Notes: generated by a model not told the origin, from the letters alone. 64,000 bases of DNA from Leisingera daeponensis (GCF_019801465.1 NZ_JAHVJA010000010.1:62001-126000); one strand, 5' to 3'. Counted from the first letter of the stretch, positions 54,687-64,000 are shown. A program made the numbers and translations.

Positions 54687-55163
54687 ATGAAACCTCTTTT
54701 GACTGCCGCGATTTTCGGCCTCCTCGCCGCCCCCGCCTTTGCCGAAGGCGACCCGGAAGCTGGCGAAAAAGGGTTCAACAAGTGCAAGTCCTGCCACACC
54801 GTCACTTCGGATGCCGGCGACGTGATCATCAAGGGCGGCAAGACCGGTCCCAACCTGTGGGGTCTGGCCGGACGCCAGGCAGGCACGGCCGATGGCTTCA
54901 ACTACAGCGATGACCTGGTCGCGGCAGGCGAGGCCGGACTGGTCTGGGATGAAGAGAAATTCGTCAGCTTCACCGCCGACCCCAAGAAGTTCCTGCAGGC
55001 CGAAACCGGCAACAGCAAGGCCAAGTCGAAAATGTCCTTCCGCCTGAGGAAGGGCGGCGAGGATATCTATGCTTTCCTGGCCAGCCACGGCCCTGCACCG
55101 GCAGAGGAAGCTCCGGCGGACAGCGCCGCAGCTGAGGAAAGCACGGAAGCCGCCACCGAATAA
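54687..55163 (+). CDS. Cytochrome c2/c550-type c-type cytochrome with acidic tail
   Basis: A 158-residue periplasmic class I cytochrome c. It has a signal peptide (cleaved after AFA), the heme site CKSCH (Cys33, Cys36, His37) and the distal Met116 in SKMSFRL, in the c2/c550 layout. The KTGPNLWGLAGR loop is typical. It would carry electrons between the bc1 complex and oxidases. After about residue 135 there is an Ala/Glu-rich acidic extension not found in short family members. The GGAG site lies nine bases upstream of the ATG. Confidence 0.93.
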   Translation: MKPLLTAAIFGLLAAPAFAEGDPEAGEKGFNKCKSCHTVTSDAGDVIIKGGKTGPNLWGLAGRQAGTADGFNYSDDLVAAGEAGLVWDEEKFVSFTADPKKFLQAETGNSKAKSKMSFRLRKGGEDIYAFLASHGPAPAEEAPADSAAAEESTEAATE

Positions 55164-55188
55164 CACCGGCCTTCCGGCTGGAGACCCG

Positions 55189-55218
55189 AAAAGCCGCGGC
55201 ATTTTCGCCGCGGCTTTT
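55189..55218. terminator. Bidirectional terminator after the cytochrome gene
   Basis: AAAAGCCGCGGC and GCCGCGGCTTTT form a 12-base-pair stem around ATTTTC. The T-run on one side and A-run on the other let it work in both directions. It lies 25 bases after the cytochrome stop. Confidence 0.85.
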
Positions 55219-55315
55219 CGCGTAATTGCTTTCCGGGCCGGCAAACGTTAGCGGTAGGAGCCAGGCCATCGCGATTGCGGCAGGCCGCGCCTGAGAAAAC
55301 CGTCACGGACACAGT

Positions 55316-55858
55316 ATGAGCCACATGATCCCCGCCTGGGTGAACGGTGAATTGACACCGGTTGACAAGCTGGCCGCGCATGAGCGCGGGCTGAAGCACA
55401 AGGCTGTCTCTGTCTTTGTGGTGAAAGGCGTGGAAATCCTGATGCAGCGGCGGGCGATGGGGAAGTACCACACGCCGGGGTTGTGGGCCAACACCTGCTG
55501 CACCCACCCGATGTGGGACGAGCAGCCCTCGGCCTGCGCGGTGCGGCGGATGAAGGAGGAACTGGGGCTGACCGGGCTCTACCCCGAGTTCCGCCACCAC
55601 CTGGAATACCGCGCCGATGTCGGCAACGGGCTGGTCGAGCACGAGGCGGTGGATGTGTTCCTGGCCCATGCCCACCGGCCGCTGCGGATCGCCGCCAACC
55701 CGGACGAGGTGATGGAGACCCGTTGGGTCGATTACCACGACCTGCTGGCGGAGGTGAGCCGCCATCCCGAACGCTTCACCCCCTGGCTGAAGATCTACCT
55801 GCACAATTACGCCGACGTGATCTTTGGCCCCGACCTGATCATCGCCGGACGCCGCTGA
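55316..55858 (+). CDS. idi: Isopentenyl-diphosphate delta-isomerase type 1
   Basis: Interconverts isopentenyl and dimethylallyl diphosphate, the building blocks of isoprenoids. A 180-residue Nudix-fold enzyme with metal and catalytic residues intact: Cys62 in NTCCTHP, Glu108 and Glu110 in GLVEHEAVD, and the Nudix helix ACAVRRMKEELGL. The bacterial type 1 enzyme needs a divalent metal and no flavin. It starts 98 bases after the terminator. In the Roseobacter group idi is often near carotenoid or bacteriochlorophyll genes, but none is seen here. Confidence 0.94.
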   Translation: MSHMIPAWVNGELTPVDKLAAHERGLKHKAVSVFVVKGVEILMQRRAMGKYHTPGLWANTCCTHPMWDEQPSACAVRRMKEELGLTGLYPEFRHHLEYRADVGNGLVEHEAVDVFLAHAHRPLRIAANPDEVMETRWVDYHDLLAEVSRHPERFTPWLKIYLHNYADVIFGPDLIIAGRR

Positions 55859-55938
55859 CTCCCCTTTCCTTCCATGCCCGCTTGCCCTGCTGCGCGCACC
55901 GTGCTTATGTGCCCGGACAATTAGGGAGTATACTTATC

Positions 55939-57195
55939 ATGTCCATCCTCATCGCCGGCGGCGGCATTGCCGGGCTGACCCTCGGGCTGACGCTGCATCA
56001 GACTGGCGTGCCGTTCCGCATCTTTGAAGCGGCGCAGGAACTGAAGCCGATGGGCGTCGGCATCAACCTGCAGCCCAACGCGGTGCGGGAGCTGCTGGAC
56101 ATGGGGCTGGATGCAGAGCTGGGCGCCATCGGCGTGCAGACCCGGCAGCTGGGGTTCTACAGCAAACTGGGCAAGACGATCTGGGAAGAGCCGCGCGGCT
56201 TGGGCGCAGGCTATGCCTGGCCGCAGTATTCGGTTCACCGGGGCGAATTGCAGATGATGCTCTACCGGGCTCTGATGAAGCGGGCCGGGCCGGATTGCCT
56301 GGAAACCGGCGCGCGGGCGGGCGGGTTTGAACACACGGACGGCGGCGCCGCGCTCCTGCTGGCGGACGGACGGCGGTTCGAAGGATCGCTAGTTGTTGCA
56401 GCGGATGGCATCCACTCCGCCCTGCGTGTGCAGATGGTGCCGGATGAGGGCGCGCCCATCTGGAACGGCCGCATCCTGTGGCGGGCCACCTCTAGGGCAC
56501 CGGCCTTCAAGGGCGGCGCGGCGATGGCCATGATCGGCCATGACCATCTGCGGCTGGTGGCCTACCCGATCTCTGCCCCCGATGCGGAGGGCCGTGTCAC
56601 CATGAACTGGATTGCGGAGAAGAGCTTTGACCCTTCCGCGCCCTGGCGCCGCGAGGACTGGAACCGGCCCGCAGACATCCAGGAGTTTCTGCCGGACTTC
56701 GAAGACTGGCAGTTCGATTGGATCGACGTGCCCGCGCTGATCCGCGGCGCCGAAGTGGTCTATGAATATCCGATGGTGGACCGCGACCCGCTGGCGCGCT
56801 GGAGCGCAGGCAACGTGACGCTGATGGGAGACGCCGCGCATCCGACCTATCCGGTGGGCTCCAACGGCGCCAGCCAGGCCATTGTCGATGCGCGGGTGAT
56901 CGGCGCCAAGCTGCTGGAACACGGGGTGAATGCCGCCGCGCTCCAGGCCTATGAGGCAGAGGTGCGCCCGGTGACCACGGCAGTGGGCCAGGCCAACCGC
57001 GCGGGCGGCGGGCCGGACGGTGTGCTGCAACGGGTCGAGGACCTGTGCGGCGGCGACTTTGCAGACATCGGCGAGGTGATTCCGCAAGCCGAACTGGCCG
57101 CCCATGCCGCCAAGTACAAATCGATTGCGGGGTTCTCCATTGAGGAACTGAACGCGCGCCCTCCGACCATCCCGACAGGCGCCCGCATCAGCTGA
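55939..57195 (+). CDS. FAD-dependent monooxygenase, PhzS-like
   Basis: A 418-residue group A flavoprotein hydroxylase. The FAD loop GGGIAG is at residues 7-12 and the second FAD motif is GDAAHPTYPVGSNGASQAI, whose GSNGASQAI form is typical of PhzS-like enzymes. The middle contains DG(I)HSALR, as expected. The substrate is probably a small aromatic. The ATG lies in a weak site (GGGAG about 14 bases upstream); the frame upstream overlaps idi in another reading frame and is not coding. Confidence 0.88.
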   Translation: MSILIAGGGIAGLTLGLTLHQTGVPFRIFEAAQELKPMGVGINLQPNAVRELLDMGLDAELGAIGVQTRQLGFYSKLGKTIWEEPRGLGAGYAWPQYSVHRGELQMMLYRALMKRAGPDCLETGARAGGFEHTDGGAALLLADGRRFEGSLVVAADGIHSALRVQMVPDEGAPIWNGRILWRATSRAPAFKGGAAMAMIGHDHLRLVAYPISAPDAEGRVTMNWIAEKSFDPSAPWRREDWNRPADIQEFLPDFEDWQFDWIDVPALIRGAEVVYEYPMVDRDPLARWSAGNVTLMGDAAHPTYPVGSNGASQAIVDARVIGAKLLEHGVNAAALQAYEAEVRPVTTAVGQANRAGGGPDGVLQRVEDLCGGDFADIGEVIPQAELAAHAAKYKSIAGFSIEELNARPPTIPTGARIS

Positions 57196-57300
57196 AGCAC
57201 TCCTGCGGCCAGCCGCGGGTCAAGGGCGGCACTGCCGCCGTGCGGCAGGCACGGTTCACCCTTGAAGCGCGGATGGGTGTGAACACACTCGGCCAGGCGC

Positions 57301-57326
57301 GTTTAAGGGCAGACCTGCCCTTAAAC
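57301..57326. repeat. Perfect 12-base-pair inverted repeat with a two-base loop
   Basis: GTTTAAGGGCAG and CTGCCCTTAAAC flank AC. It lies in the 248-base gap between the converging monooxygenase and glpK genes, just before a family A repeat. The stem is very stable but the loop is too tight, so a DNA-level role such as cruciform or protein site is possible. It could also be a degenerate bidirectional terminator. Confidence 0.5.
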
Positions 57327-57344
57327 CGCTTCTCAGCGAAAAAA

Positions 57345-57423
57345 CGCCGCGCAAAGCGCGGCGCCACGCCCAACTGTGAGGCCCATTCCATGAATGGGCA
57401 GAAGCAGGCGGGAGCGCCCCGCC
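57345..57423 (+). repeat. Modular intergenic repeat, family A, copy 7
   Basis: Hairpin CGCCGCGCAAAGCGCGGCG, box CCACGCCCAAC, a middle with an inverted pair GCCCATTC/GAATGGGC, then GGCGGGAGCGCCCCGCC. It lies between converging genes, 20 bases before the glpK stop. Confidence 0.65.
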
Positions 57424-57442
57424 CTGCCCTGTTTTACCGCGG

Positions 57443-58933
57443 TCAGACTCCGATCACCGCCTGCACCGCGCGCTGCCAGCGGGCATAGGCGGCCTCGCGC
57501 GCGGCGGGCTGCATCAACGGCACGAACTGGCGGTCGAGCTTCCAGGTATCGGCAAATCCGGTCTGATCCGGGTAAATCCCGGCCCGCATCCCCGCCAGCC
57601 AGGCCGCGCCCAGCGCCGTGGTTTCCTGCATCACCGGGCGGTCGACGGCGGCGCCCAGCAGGTCCGACAGGCTCTGCATGGTCCAGTCGCTGGCGCTCAT
57701 GCCGCCGTCGACGCGCAGGGTCACGGTGTGGTGGCTGTCATCCTCCCAGTCGGCGCGCATCGCCTCATAGAGATCGCGGGTCTGGTAGGCGACGCTTTGC
57801 AGCGCGGCGCGGGCGAATTCGGCAGGGCCGGAGTTGCGGGTGAGGCCGAACATGCCGCCGCGGCATTCCGGCTCCCAATACGGCGCGCCGAGACCGGTGA
57901 AGGCGGGCACCAGGATCACGTCCTGGCCCGGGTCGGCCCGCAAGGCCAGCTCGCCCGACTCGGACGCCTGTCCGATGATCCCCAGCCCGTCGCGCAGCCA
58001 TTGCACCGCGGCGCCGGCAATAAAGATCGAGCCTTCCAGCGCATAGGTCGGCTTGCCGTCGAGCTGATAGGCGATGGTGGTCAGCATCCGGTTCTTGGAC
58101 ACCACCGGCTCATCCCCGGTGTTCAGCAGCGCGAAGCAGCCGGTGCCGTAGGTGGATTTCATCATCCCCGGCTGGAAACAGGCCTGGCCGATGGTGGCCG
58201 CCTGCTGGTCGCCGGCCACGCCCAGAATCGGGATCTCCCCGCCCAGGATCTCCGGATCGGTGGTGCCGAAATCAGCGGCGCTGTCCTTCACCTCCGGCAG
58301 CATCTGCTGCGGCACCTCCAAGAGATCGCTGATGGTGCGGCTCCAGCGGCCCTTGCGGATGTCATACATCAGCGTGCGCGCAGCATTTGTGGCGTCGGTC
58401 ACATGCGACGCGCCGCCGGTCAGGCGCCAGATCAGGAAGCTGTCCACGGTGCCGAACAGCAGCTCGCCTGCCGCGGCGCGGTCGCGCGCGCCGGGAACGG
58501 TGTCGAGAATCCATTTCACCTTGGTGCCGGAGAAATAGGGGTCTAGCAGCAGTCCGGTGCGGTCGGTGACCATCTCCTGGTGGCCGGCCTTGCGCAGTTC
58601 CTCGCAGATGGCCGCGGTGCGGCGGTCCTGCCAGACAATGGCGTTATGGACCGCCTTGCCGCTGGTCTTGTCCCAGACCACGGTGGTTTCGCGCTGGTTG
58701 GTGATGCCGATGCCCGCGATGTCAGCGGCGGTGGCATCCAGATCCGCCATCACCTTGCGGCAGACCGCGACGGTAGTGTCCCAGATCTCCTCCGGGTCAT
58801 GCTCCACCCAGCCCGCCTGCGGGTAATGCTGGGTGAACTCCTGCTGTGCGGTGCCCGCGACCTGCATCCCCGCATCAAACAGGATTGCCCGGGTCGACGT
58901 GGTGCCCTGATCAATTGCCAGAATATAGTTCAT
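57443..58933 (-). CDS. glpK: Glycerol kinase
   Basis: Phosphorylates glycerol to glycerol 3-phosphate with ATP. A 496-residue FGGY-family kinase. The N-terminal phosphate motif [12 protein letters not shown], substrate residues in [14 protein letters not shown] and the FGGY signature part [12 protein letters not shown] are present, and the C-terminal [19 protein letters not shown] carries the catalytic fold. No glpF or glpD is next to it, so it stands alone. The ATG is the family start. Upstream it is 67 bases from the panC stop, same strand. Confidence 0.95.
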   Translation of the reverse strand: MNYILAIDQGTTSTRAILFDAGMQVAGTAQQEFTQHYPQAGWVEHDPEEIWDTTVAVCRKVMADLDATAADIAGIGITNQRETTVVWDKTSGKAVHNAIVWQDRRTAAICEELRKAGHQEMVTDRTGLLLDPYFSGTKVKWILDTVPGARDRAAAGELLFGTVDSFLIWRLTGGASHVTDATNAARTLMYDIRKGRWSRTISDLLEVPQQMLPEVKDSAADFGTTDPEILGGEIPILGVAGDQQAATIGQACFQPGMMKSTYGTGCFALLNTGDEPVVSKNRMLTTIAYQLDGKPTYALEGSIFIAGAAVQWLRDGLGIIGQASESGELALRADPGQDVILVPAFTGLGAPYWEPECRGGMFGLTRNSGPAEFARAALQSVAYQTRDLYEAMRADWEDDSHHTVTLRVDGGMSASDWTMQSLSDLLGAAVDRPVMQETTALGAAWLAGMRAGIYPDQTGFADTWKLDRQFVPLMQPAAREAAYARWQRAVQAVIGV

Positions 58934-59000
58934 CGGCTGCCCTCCAGTCTCCTCTGACCGGGGACAATAAACGCAAAGGTGCTATCGCTACCAGTCCCTA

Positions 59001-59873
59001 CTAATAATTTAGTTGCAGAACTTCGATATTGTCGATCAGGCGGATGCCGTCCATCCAGGCGGCCGCCAGCAGGCGGGCCGGACGGGAGGGGGTGTCGAGC
59101 GCTTCCAGTGTTTCCGCGCAGCGCAAGTCGAAGTATTCCACATCGCCGAAGCCTGCCTCTGCCAGCGCCTGGCGCGCGGCGGCTTCCAGCGGCGCCCAGG
59201 GCTCGCCTGCCGATGCTTTGGCGGCAGCCTCCCGCATGGCGGCATTCAGCGCAGCTGCCCGGTCCAGCCCGTCCTGCGACAGGCGCAGGTTGCGCGAGGA
59301 CATGGCGAGGCCCGACGGCTCGCGCACGGTTTCGCAGCCGATCACCTCGATCGGGATGTCCAGATCGCGGGCCATGCGGGTCACCACCATCAGCTGCTGG
59401 TAGTCCTTCTGGCCGAAAAAGGCCTTGTCCGCGCTGGTCTGCAGGAACAGTTTGGCGACCACCGTCGCCACCCCGTCGAAATGGCCGGGACGGAAAGGCC
59501 CCTCCATCACCGCGGTGGTGCTGCCGCCGACAGAGACATTGGTGGCATAGCCGCCGGGATAAATCTGGTCCGGGTCCGGCACATAAATCAAGTCGACGCC
59601 GTAAGGGGCAAGCTTTTCCGCGTCCTCGTTTTCGGTGCGCGGGTAGTTTGCCAGATCCTCCGGATTGTTGAACTGCTTGGGGTTCACGAAGATGGTCACG
59701 ATCACCCGGTCGCAGGCGGCCTTGGCGGCCTCCACCAGCGACAGGTGGCCTGCATGCAGCGCGCCCATGGTCGGCACCAGAGCAATGGTTTCACCGGCGC
59801 GGCGCCAGCCGGCCGTCTTGGCGCGCAGATCAGCCAGGCGGCGCAGGATCGGAGCGGTCATGTCAGCAGTCAT
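59001..59873 (-). CDS. panC: Pantothenate synthetase
   Basis: Joins pantoate and beta-alanine with ATP in coenzyme A biosynthesis. In 290 residues the nucleotidyltransferase motifs are intact: the early [17 protein letters not shown] and the later [17 protein letters not shown]-like [24 protein letters not shown]. The start overlaps the panB stop by ATGA. Alternative ATG at 59861 is possible. The C-terminal domain (dimer) follows after residue 190. Confidence 0.95.
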   Translation of the reverse strand: MTADMTAPILRRLADLRAKTAGWRRAGETIALVPTMGALHAGHLSLVEAAKAACDRVIVTIFVNPKQFNNPEDLANYPRTENEDAEKLAPYGVDLIYVPDPDQIYPGGYATNVSVGGSTTAVMEGPFRPGHFDGVATVVAKLFLQTSADKAFFGQKDYQQLMVVTRMARDLDIPIEVIGCETVREPSGLAMSSRNLRLSQDGLDRAAALNAAMREAAAKASAGEPWAPLEAAARQALAEAGFGDVEYFDLRCAETLEALDTPSRPARLLAAAWMDGIRLIDNIEVLQLNY

Positions 59874-60700
59874 CCTTTGGAGGGGGCCTGATCGGAAAAC
59901 ACATGCTCTGCCGCGGGGAAGGTCCGCGCCCGCACTTCGGCAGCGTATTCGGCAATGCCGGCCTCTGCCAGCGGGCCAAGATCGGCGTAGCGTTTGACGA
60001 ACTTCGGCTTGAAGGCGGTGAAGAAGCCCAGCATGTCATCGACCACCAGGATCTGCCCGTCGCAGCCCGCGCTGGCGCCGATGCCGATGGTGGGAATCGC
60101 CACCTCGGCGGTGATCTTGTCGGCCAGTTTCTGCGGCACCTTTTCCAGCACCACCGAGAACGCGCCGGCCTCCGCCACCGCGCGGGCGTCAGCCAGAACG
60201 GCTTCTGCCTGGTCCTCGCGGCCCTGAACCTTGTAGCCGCCCAGTGTGTTGATCGACTGCGGCGTCAGGCCGATATGCGCCATCACCGGGATGCCGCGCT
60301 TGACCAGGAAGCGGATGGTTTCGGCCATCTCGACGCCGCCTTCCAGCTTGACTGCGGCGCAGCCGGTTTCGGCCATCAGCCGGGCGGCATTGCGGAACGC
60401 CTGCTGCGGGCCTTCCTCATACGACCCGAACGGCATGTCGATGACCAGCATCGCCTGGCTCAGACCGCGCGCGACCGCCTGGCCGTGCATGATCATCATC
60501 TCCATGGTCACGCCGAGGGTGGAGGTCAGCCCGTGCAGCACCATGCCGACGCTGTCACCGACGAGCACGAAGTCGCAGTGCCTGTCCATCAGCCGCGCCA
60601 TCGGCGTGGTATAGGCCGTCAGGCTCACCAAAGGGGTGCCGCCCTTGCGGGCCCGGATGTCTTCGGCGTTGGGCGCCTGTTTCTTGGCTGTCGCGCTCAT
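59870..60700 (-). CDS. panB: Ketopantoate hydroxymethyltransferase
   Basis: Transfers a hydroxymethyl group from methylene-tetrahydrofolate to 2-oxoisovalerate, giving ketopantoate, the first step of pantothenate synthesis. In 276 residues the metal and substrate motifs are present: [41 protein letters not shown] and [11 protein letters not shown]. The start MSATAKKQA is the usual one; the frame is open 14 codons further. It is first of the panB-panC pair, coupled by ATGA. Confidence 0.96.
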   Translation of the reverse strand: MSATAKKQAPNAEDIRARKGGTPLVSLTAYTTPMARLMDRHCDFVLVGDSVGMVLHGLTSTLGVTMEMMIMHGQAVARGLSQAMLVIDMPFGSYEEGPQQAFRNAARLMAETGCAAVKLEGGVEMAETIRFLVKRGIPVMAHIGLTPQSINTLGGYKVQGREDQAEAVLADARAVAEAGAFSVVLEKVPQKLADKITAEVAIPTIGIGASAGCDGQILVVDDMLGFFTAFKPKFVKRYADLGPLAEAGIAEYAAEVRARTFPAAEHVFSDQAPSKG

Positions 60701-60866
60701 GGCTGTCCTGTCCGCGGTTCTAGAGTGGACACGGATTACCAATTAACGCGGCGTGCTTCCAGTGCGCGAAATGCCGCCCGCCCTTGATTACGCTCGGGAA
60801 ACAGGGAAACTCGTTTCCAATGGGCGCCATTTTCAGGCCCGCAGATTGCACACAGGGAGATTTCAG

Positions 60867-62345
60867 ATGGGTTTCAGATCCTTTGTAGTTGCCGCCGGTT
60901 CCGCGCTGGCGCTGGCGGCGGGCAGCGCCTGGGCCAAGGACAGCGTCACCATCGGCCTGCAGCTGGAGCCGCCGCATCTGGACCCGACCAGTGCCGCCGC
61001 GCAGGCCATCGACTCGGTGGTTTACAGCAATGTCTTCGAGGGGCTCACGCGCTTCATGGGCGACGGCTCGGTGGTGCCAGGGCTGGCGGAAAGCTGGGAA
61101 ATTTCAGAGGACGGCACGGTCTATACCTTCAAGCTGCGTGAGGGCGTCACCTTCCACGACGGCAGCGCGATGGATGCGGAGGATGTGAAATTCTCGCTCG
61201 ACCGCGCCCGCGCCGAGGACAGCACCAACGCGCAGAAAGCGCTGTTCGAAGGGATCACCGCCGTGGATGCGGTGGACCCACAGACCGTGCAGATCACGCT
61301 GGAGGCGCCGAACGGCAGCCTGCTGTTCAACCTGGCCTGGGGCGATGCGGTGATCGTGGCGCCGGAGAGCATCGACAGCATCAAGACCAATCCGGTCGGC
61401 ACCGGCGCTTATACCTTCCAGGAATGGGTGCAGGGCGACCGCATCACGCTGGCGCGCAACCCGGATTATTGGGGCGATCAGCCGGCGCTGGCCTCCGCCA
61501 CCTTCAAGTTCATCTCCGACCCGACCGCGGCCTTTGCCGCGATGATGGCGGAAGATATTGACGCTTTCGACAACTTCCCGGCGCCGGAAAACCTGCCGCA
61601 ATTCGACGCCGACCCGCGGTTCCAGGTTCTGGTGGGCTCCACCGAAGGCGAGACCATCCTGTCCACCAACAACAAGCAGCCGCCGTTCGACGATATACGG
61701 GTGCGGCAGGCAGTGGCCCATGCCATCGACCGTCAGGCGATCATTGATGGCGCAATGTTCGGCTACGGCACCCCGATCGGCACCCATTTCGCGCCGCACC
61801 ACCCGGCCTACAAGGATCTGACCGGCATGTCCGCCCATGACCCGGAGCAGGCCAGGGCGCTGCTGGCCGAGGCCGGGTTCCCGGACGGGTTCGAGACCAC
61901 CCTGCACCTGCCGCCGCCCTCCTATGCCCGCCGCGGCGGCGAGATCGTTGCTGCGCAGCTGGCCGCCATCGGCATCAAGGCGGAGATCATCAACGTGGAA
62001 TGGGCGCAGTGGCTGGAGAGCGTGTTCCGCGGCAAGAGCTTTGGCCTGACCATCGTCAGCCATACCGAGCCGATGGACATCGGCATCTATGCCCGGCCTG
62101 ACTATTACTTCCAGTATAACAGCAAGGCGTTCCAGGAGCTGATGAACCGGCTGAACGCGACCACCGACCCGGATACCCGAACCGCAATCCTGCAGCAAGC
62201 GCAGGAGATGATCGCAGCGGATTACGTCAACGGCTACCTGTTCCAGCTGGCCAAGCTGGGCGTCGCTAAGGCCGGGCTACAGGGGCTTTGGGAGAACGCG
62301 CCCACAGCGGCCATCGACCTGAGCGCGCTCAGCTGGGCGGAATGA
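60867..62345 (+). CDS. Dipeptide/oligopeptide-type ABC transporter substrate-binding protein
   Basis: A periplasmic binding protein of the Dpp/Opp (SBP_bac_5) family, 492 residues, with a signal peptide (cleaved after AWA). Family features are DPTSAAAQAIDSVVYSNVFEGL, ESWEISEDGTVYTFKLREGVTFHDG, and DIRVRQAVAHAIDRQAIIDGAMFGYGTP. Substrates may be peptides, opines or other small cations. A GGGAG site lies before the ATG. Its gene overlaps the 3' end of the converging deacetylase gene by 17 bases, and a permease of the same family begins 1.3 kb later. Confidence 0.93.
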   Translation: MGFRSFVVAAGSALALAAGSAWAKDSVTIGLQLEPPHLDPTSAAAQAIDSVVYSNVFEGLTRFMGDGSVVPGLAESWEISEDGTVYTFKLREGVTFHDGSAMDAEDVKFSLDRARAEDSTNAQKALFEGITAVDAVDPQTVQITLEAPNGSLLFNLAWGDAVIVAPESIDSIKTNPVGTGAYTFQEWVQGDRITLARNPDYWGDQPALASATFKFISDPTAAFAAMMAEDIDAFDNFPAPENLPQFDADPRFQVLVGSTEGETILSTNNKQPPFDDIRVRQAVAHAIDRQAIIDGAMFGYGTPIGTHFAPHHPAYKDLTGMSAHDPEQARALLAEAGFPDGFETTLHLPPPSYARRGGEIVAAQLAAIGIKAEIINVEWAQWLESVFRGKSFGLTIVSHTEPMDIGIYARPDYYFQYNSKAFQELMNRLNATTDPDTRTAILQQAQEMIAADYVNGYLFQLAKLGVAKAGLQGLWENAPTAAIDLSALSWAE

Positions 62346-63459
62346 TGCCCGCCCCCGCCCGCAGATAGGCCACCCGCTCCCGGATCACTTGCCGGATCTC
62401 CCCGCCGCGCGGCTGATCCCGGAGCGTCGTGAACCAATGCTCCGGCGGGTTGCGGCCCAGCCGGTTGCCGGTGAACTCCAGCCCGCGCAGCACGGCCTCT
62501 CCGGCGGCAGGCAGCCTCTCCGGCAACTCAATCCCGTTCAGCACGGCCCAGACACCGGTCCAGAGCCGCCCGACCGACCACGGGTTATAGCCGCCCCCGC
62601 CCAGCACCAGATACCGCGGCGCCATCCCCGTCAGCGCCCGCACCACCGCCCAATGGGCATTGTTCGACAGGTCCAGATGCGGCAGCGGGTCTTCAGTCAC
62701 CGCATCGGCCCCGCATTGCAGCACGATGGCATCCGGCGCGAAACGCTCGACCGCCGGCAGGATCAGGGAGTCTCGGATGAACGCCATCTCGTCATCGTTG
62801 AAGCCGCGCGGCACCGGCATGTTCAGGGCTGATCCGCCCGCATCCTCCGTCAGCATGCCGGTCTTGGGCCAGAGGTTTTCCTCATGCACCGAGATCATCA
62901 GCACGTCCGCATCACCGGCAAAGCCGTGCTCCACCCCGTCGGCGTGATGCGCGTCGATGTCGACATAGGCGATCCGCTGCGCGCCGTGGTGGCGCAGCGA
63001 CAGCATCGCCAGCACCGGATCGTTCAGATAGCAGAAGCCGTTGGCCCTGTCCGGCATCCCGTGATGGGTGCCGCCCGCCGGGTTGTAAACGATGCCGCCG
63101 CCCGCCAGCAGCTCGCCCGCCAGGATCGAGCCGCCCGCGGCGGTGGCCGGGCGGCGGTAAATCTCCGGGAACACCGGGTTGGAGATGGTGCCGAGATGAT
63201 GCCGCGCGCGTACCGCCGCGGTCACCTCCTGCGCTGCTTCCGCCGCCTGCAGCGCCGCGATGTATTCGGGCGTGTGCCAGACGGTCAGCGCCGCCGGCTT
63301 GGCGCGGGGCGAGTTCACATAGACCGCATCCGGCAGCCAGCCCAGCGCCCGGGACAGATCCATGACAGTAGACACCCGCGGCACCCGCAGCGGATGGGTG
63401 CGGCCATAGGACGATCCGCGGTAGATTTCCGATCCGATGAACAGGGGGCGCGACAGCAT
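62329..63459 (-). CDS. Histone deacetylase/AcuC family deacetylase
   Basis: A 376-residue arginase-fold metal hydrolase. Zinc ligands and catalytic residues are intact: GGTHHG (His132, His133), DIDAHHADGVEHGF (Asp169, His171), QCGADAV (third Asp) and the catalytic Tyr in GGGGYN. It resembles AcuC and class I HDACs more than acetylpolyamine hydrolases, but the two are hard to separate by eye. The substrate could be an acetylated small molecule or protein lysine. The start MLSRPLFIG is chosen over a longer frame without ribosome site. It lies in reverse between two genes of one ABC transporter. Confidence 0.9.
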   Translation of the reverse strand: MLSRPLFIGSEIYRGSSYGRTHPLRVPRVSTVMDLSRALGWLPDAVYVNSPRAKPAALTVWHTPEYIAALQAAEAAQEVTAAVRARHHLGTISNPVFPEIYRRPATAAGGSILAGELLAGGGIVYNPAGGTHHGMPDRANGFCYLNDPVLAMLSLRHHGAQRIAYVDIDAHHADGVEHGFAGDADVLMISVHEENLWPKTGMLTEDAGGSALNMPVPRGFNDDEMAFIRDSLILPAVERFAPDAIVLQCGADAVTEDPLPHLDLSNNAHWAVVRALTGMAPRYLVLGGGGYNPWSVGRLWTGVWAVLNGIELPERLPAAGEAVLRGLEFTGNRLGRNPPEHWFTTLRDQPRGGEIRQVIRERVAYLRAGAGIIPPS

Positions 63460-63633
63460 GGCCCAGTGATAGCCGGTTTCGCGCTGCGGCCAAAGGGCCT
63501 CCCCCAATGCTCTGCCCGGTTTCCCGGAGAGGGTCCGGCCAACCCTTTGACGCTGCGCATTTTTGCCGGTGAGCTGCGGTTTCCCTGCGCTGCCCTCTGG
63601 ACCCGTTCAGCTCAGGCTCCTAACGTGGCAGCC

Positions 63634-64000
63634 ATGCTGCATTACGCCCTGAAACGCCTGTTGTCGCTGATCGTCAGCCTGGCCGTCGCCTCGCTGGTGA
63701 TCTTCCTCGTGGTCGAGGTGGCGCCGGGCGACCCGGCCTCCTTCATGCTGGGGGTCAACGCGCAGCCCGACACCGTTGCGGCGCTGCGCACGGAACTGGG
63801 CCTGGATCAGGGCAAGCTGGCCCGCTACCTGTCCTGGGCCGCGGGGATGCTGAGCGGCGATTTCGGCACATCCTACACCTACCGCACGCCGGTTGCAGGG
63901 ATGATCGCGGACCGGCTGTGGGTGTCGCTGCCGCTGGCGCTATATGCGCTGACACTGTCCACCCTGATCGCTTTTCCGGCCGGCATCTACGCCGCCGCCC
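63634..64000 (+). CDS. ABC transporter permease, DppB-like, N-terminal part (runs off window)
   Basis: The first 122 codons of a Dpp/Opp-type permease: one N-terminal helix (LLSLIVSLAVASLVIFLVVEV), the periplasmic part with VAPGDPASFMLG and SGDFGTSYTYRTPVAGMIADRL, then a second helix start (LPLALYALTLSTLIAFPAGIYAA). It is the typical partner of the binding protein gene 1.3 kb upstream. The end of the gene and the remaining transporter parts are outside the window. Confidence 0.9.
   Translation, partial: MLHYALKRLLSLIVSLAVASLVIFLVVEVAPGDPASFMLGVNAQPDTVAALRTELGLDQGKLARYLSWAAGMLSGDFGTSYTYRTPVAGMIADRLWVSLPLALYALTLSTLIAFPAGIYAAA

Overview
The window looks like chromosomal DNA from a marine Rhodobacterales bacterium (Roseobacter group, Phaeobacter/Leisingera/Ruegeria-like). 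I infer this from the very high GC content judged by eye, from protein families typical of that group (DUF6478, zf-CHCC, a cytochrome c2/c550-type protein, an alphaproteobacterial SOS box) and from intergenic repeats of a style I associate with Rhodobacteraceae. It is mostly core and housekeeping DNA. I see no prophage, insertion sequence, CRISPR array, rRNA or tRNA gene.

Layout. 1-3.8 kb: end of a bestrophin gene, then a leftward CPBP protease-accD-folC group. 3.9-6 kb: three rightward proteins of unknown function, including a lipoprotein and a DUF6478 protein. 6-8.6 kb: a leftward ada gene coupled to a PEP mutase/isocitrate lyase-family gene, and an anchored unknown protein. 9.1-13.1 kb: leftward gpmI-envC-ctpA operon. 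13.3-16.2 kb: a dnaE2 gene that lacks its usual C-terminal domain and has an SOS box at its start. 16.4-25.4 kb: DUF1203, an orphan ABC ATPase, an MscS channel, zf-CHCC, flavodoxin, polA, DUF2798 and a hydroxypyruvate isomerase-like gene. 25.6-33 kb: DUF1285 divergent from a tightly coupled moxR-DUF58-DUF4159-membrane protein operon. 33.1-41.6 kb: leftward alpha-2-macroglobulin-pbpC operon with a secreted hydratase-like gene at its end. 41.7-51.2 kb: hybrid histidine kinase, yaaA, recQ, YggT, thioesterase-like, MFS, mepA and a phytase-like esterase. 51.3-55.2 kb: queuosine precursor transporter, a small independent transcription unit, arfB, SDR, P1 peptidase and cytochrome c. 55.3-64 kb: idi, FAD monooxygenase, glpK, panB-panC, and a Dpp-like ABC transporter interrupted by a histone-deacetylase-family gene; its permease runs off the window.

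The gene groups suggest several joint functions: cell-envelope maintenance (EnvC-like/CtpA, A2M/PBP1C, MepA, MoxR operon), DNA damage response (Ada, DnaE2, PolA, RecQ, YaaA) and translation rescue (ArfB).

The least explained parts are non-coding. The first is a compact unit at 51.98-52.21 kb: a possible promoter, a perfect Shine-Dalgarno before a 25-codon frame, a downstream copy of the 16S anti-SD sequence that can close that Shine-Dalgarno, and a strong terminator. The second is a family of at least seven modular intergenic repeats, most of them between converging genes. The third is another repeat family, one copy of which supplies the stop codon of the shortened dnaE2.
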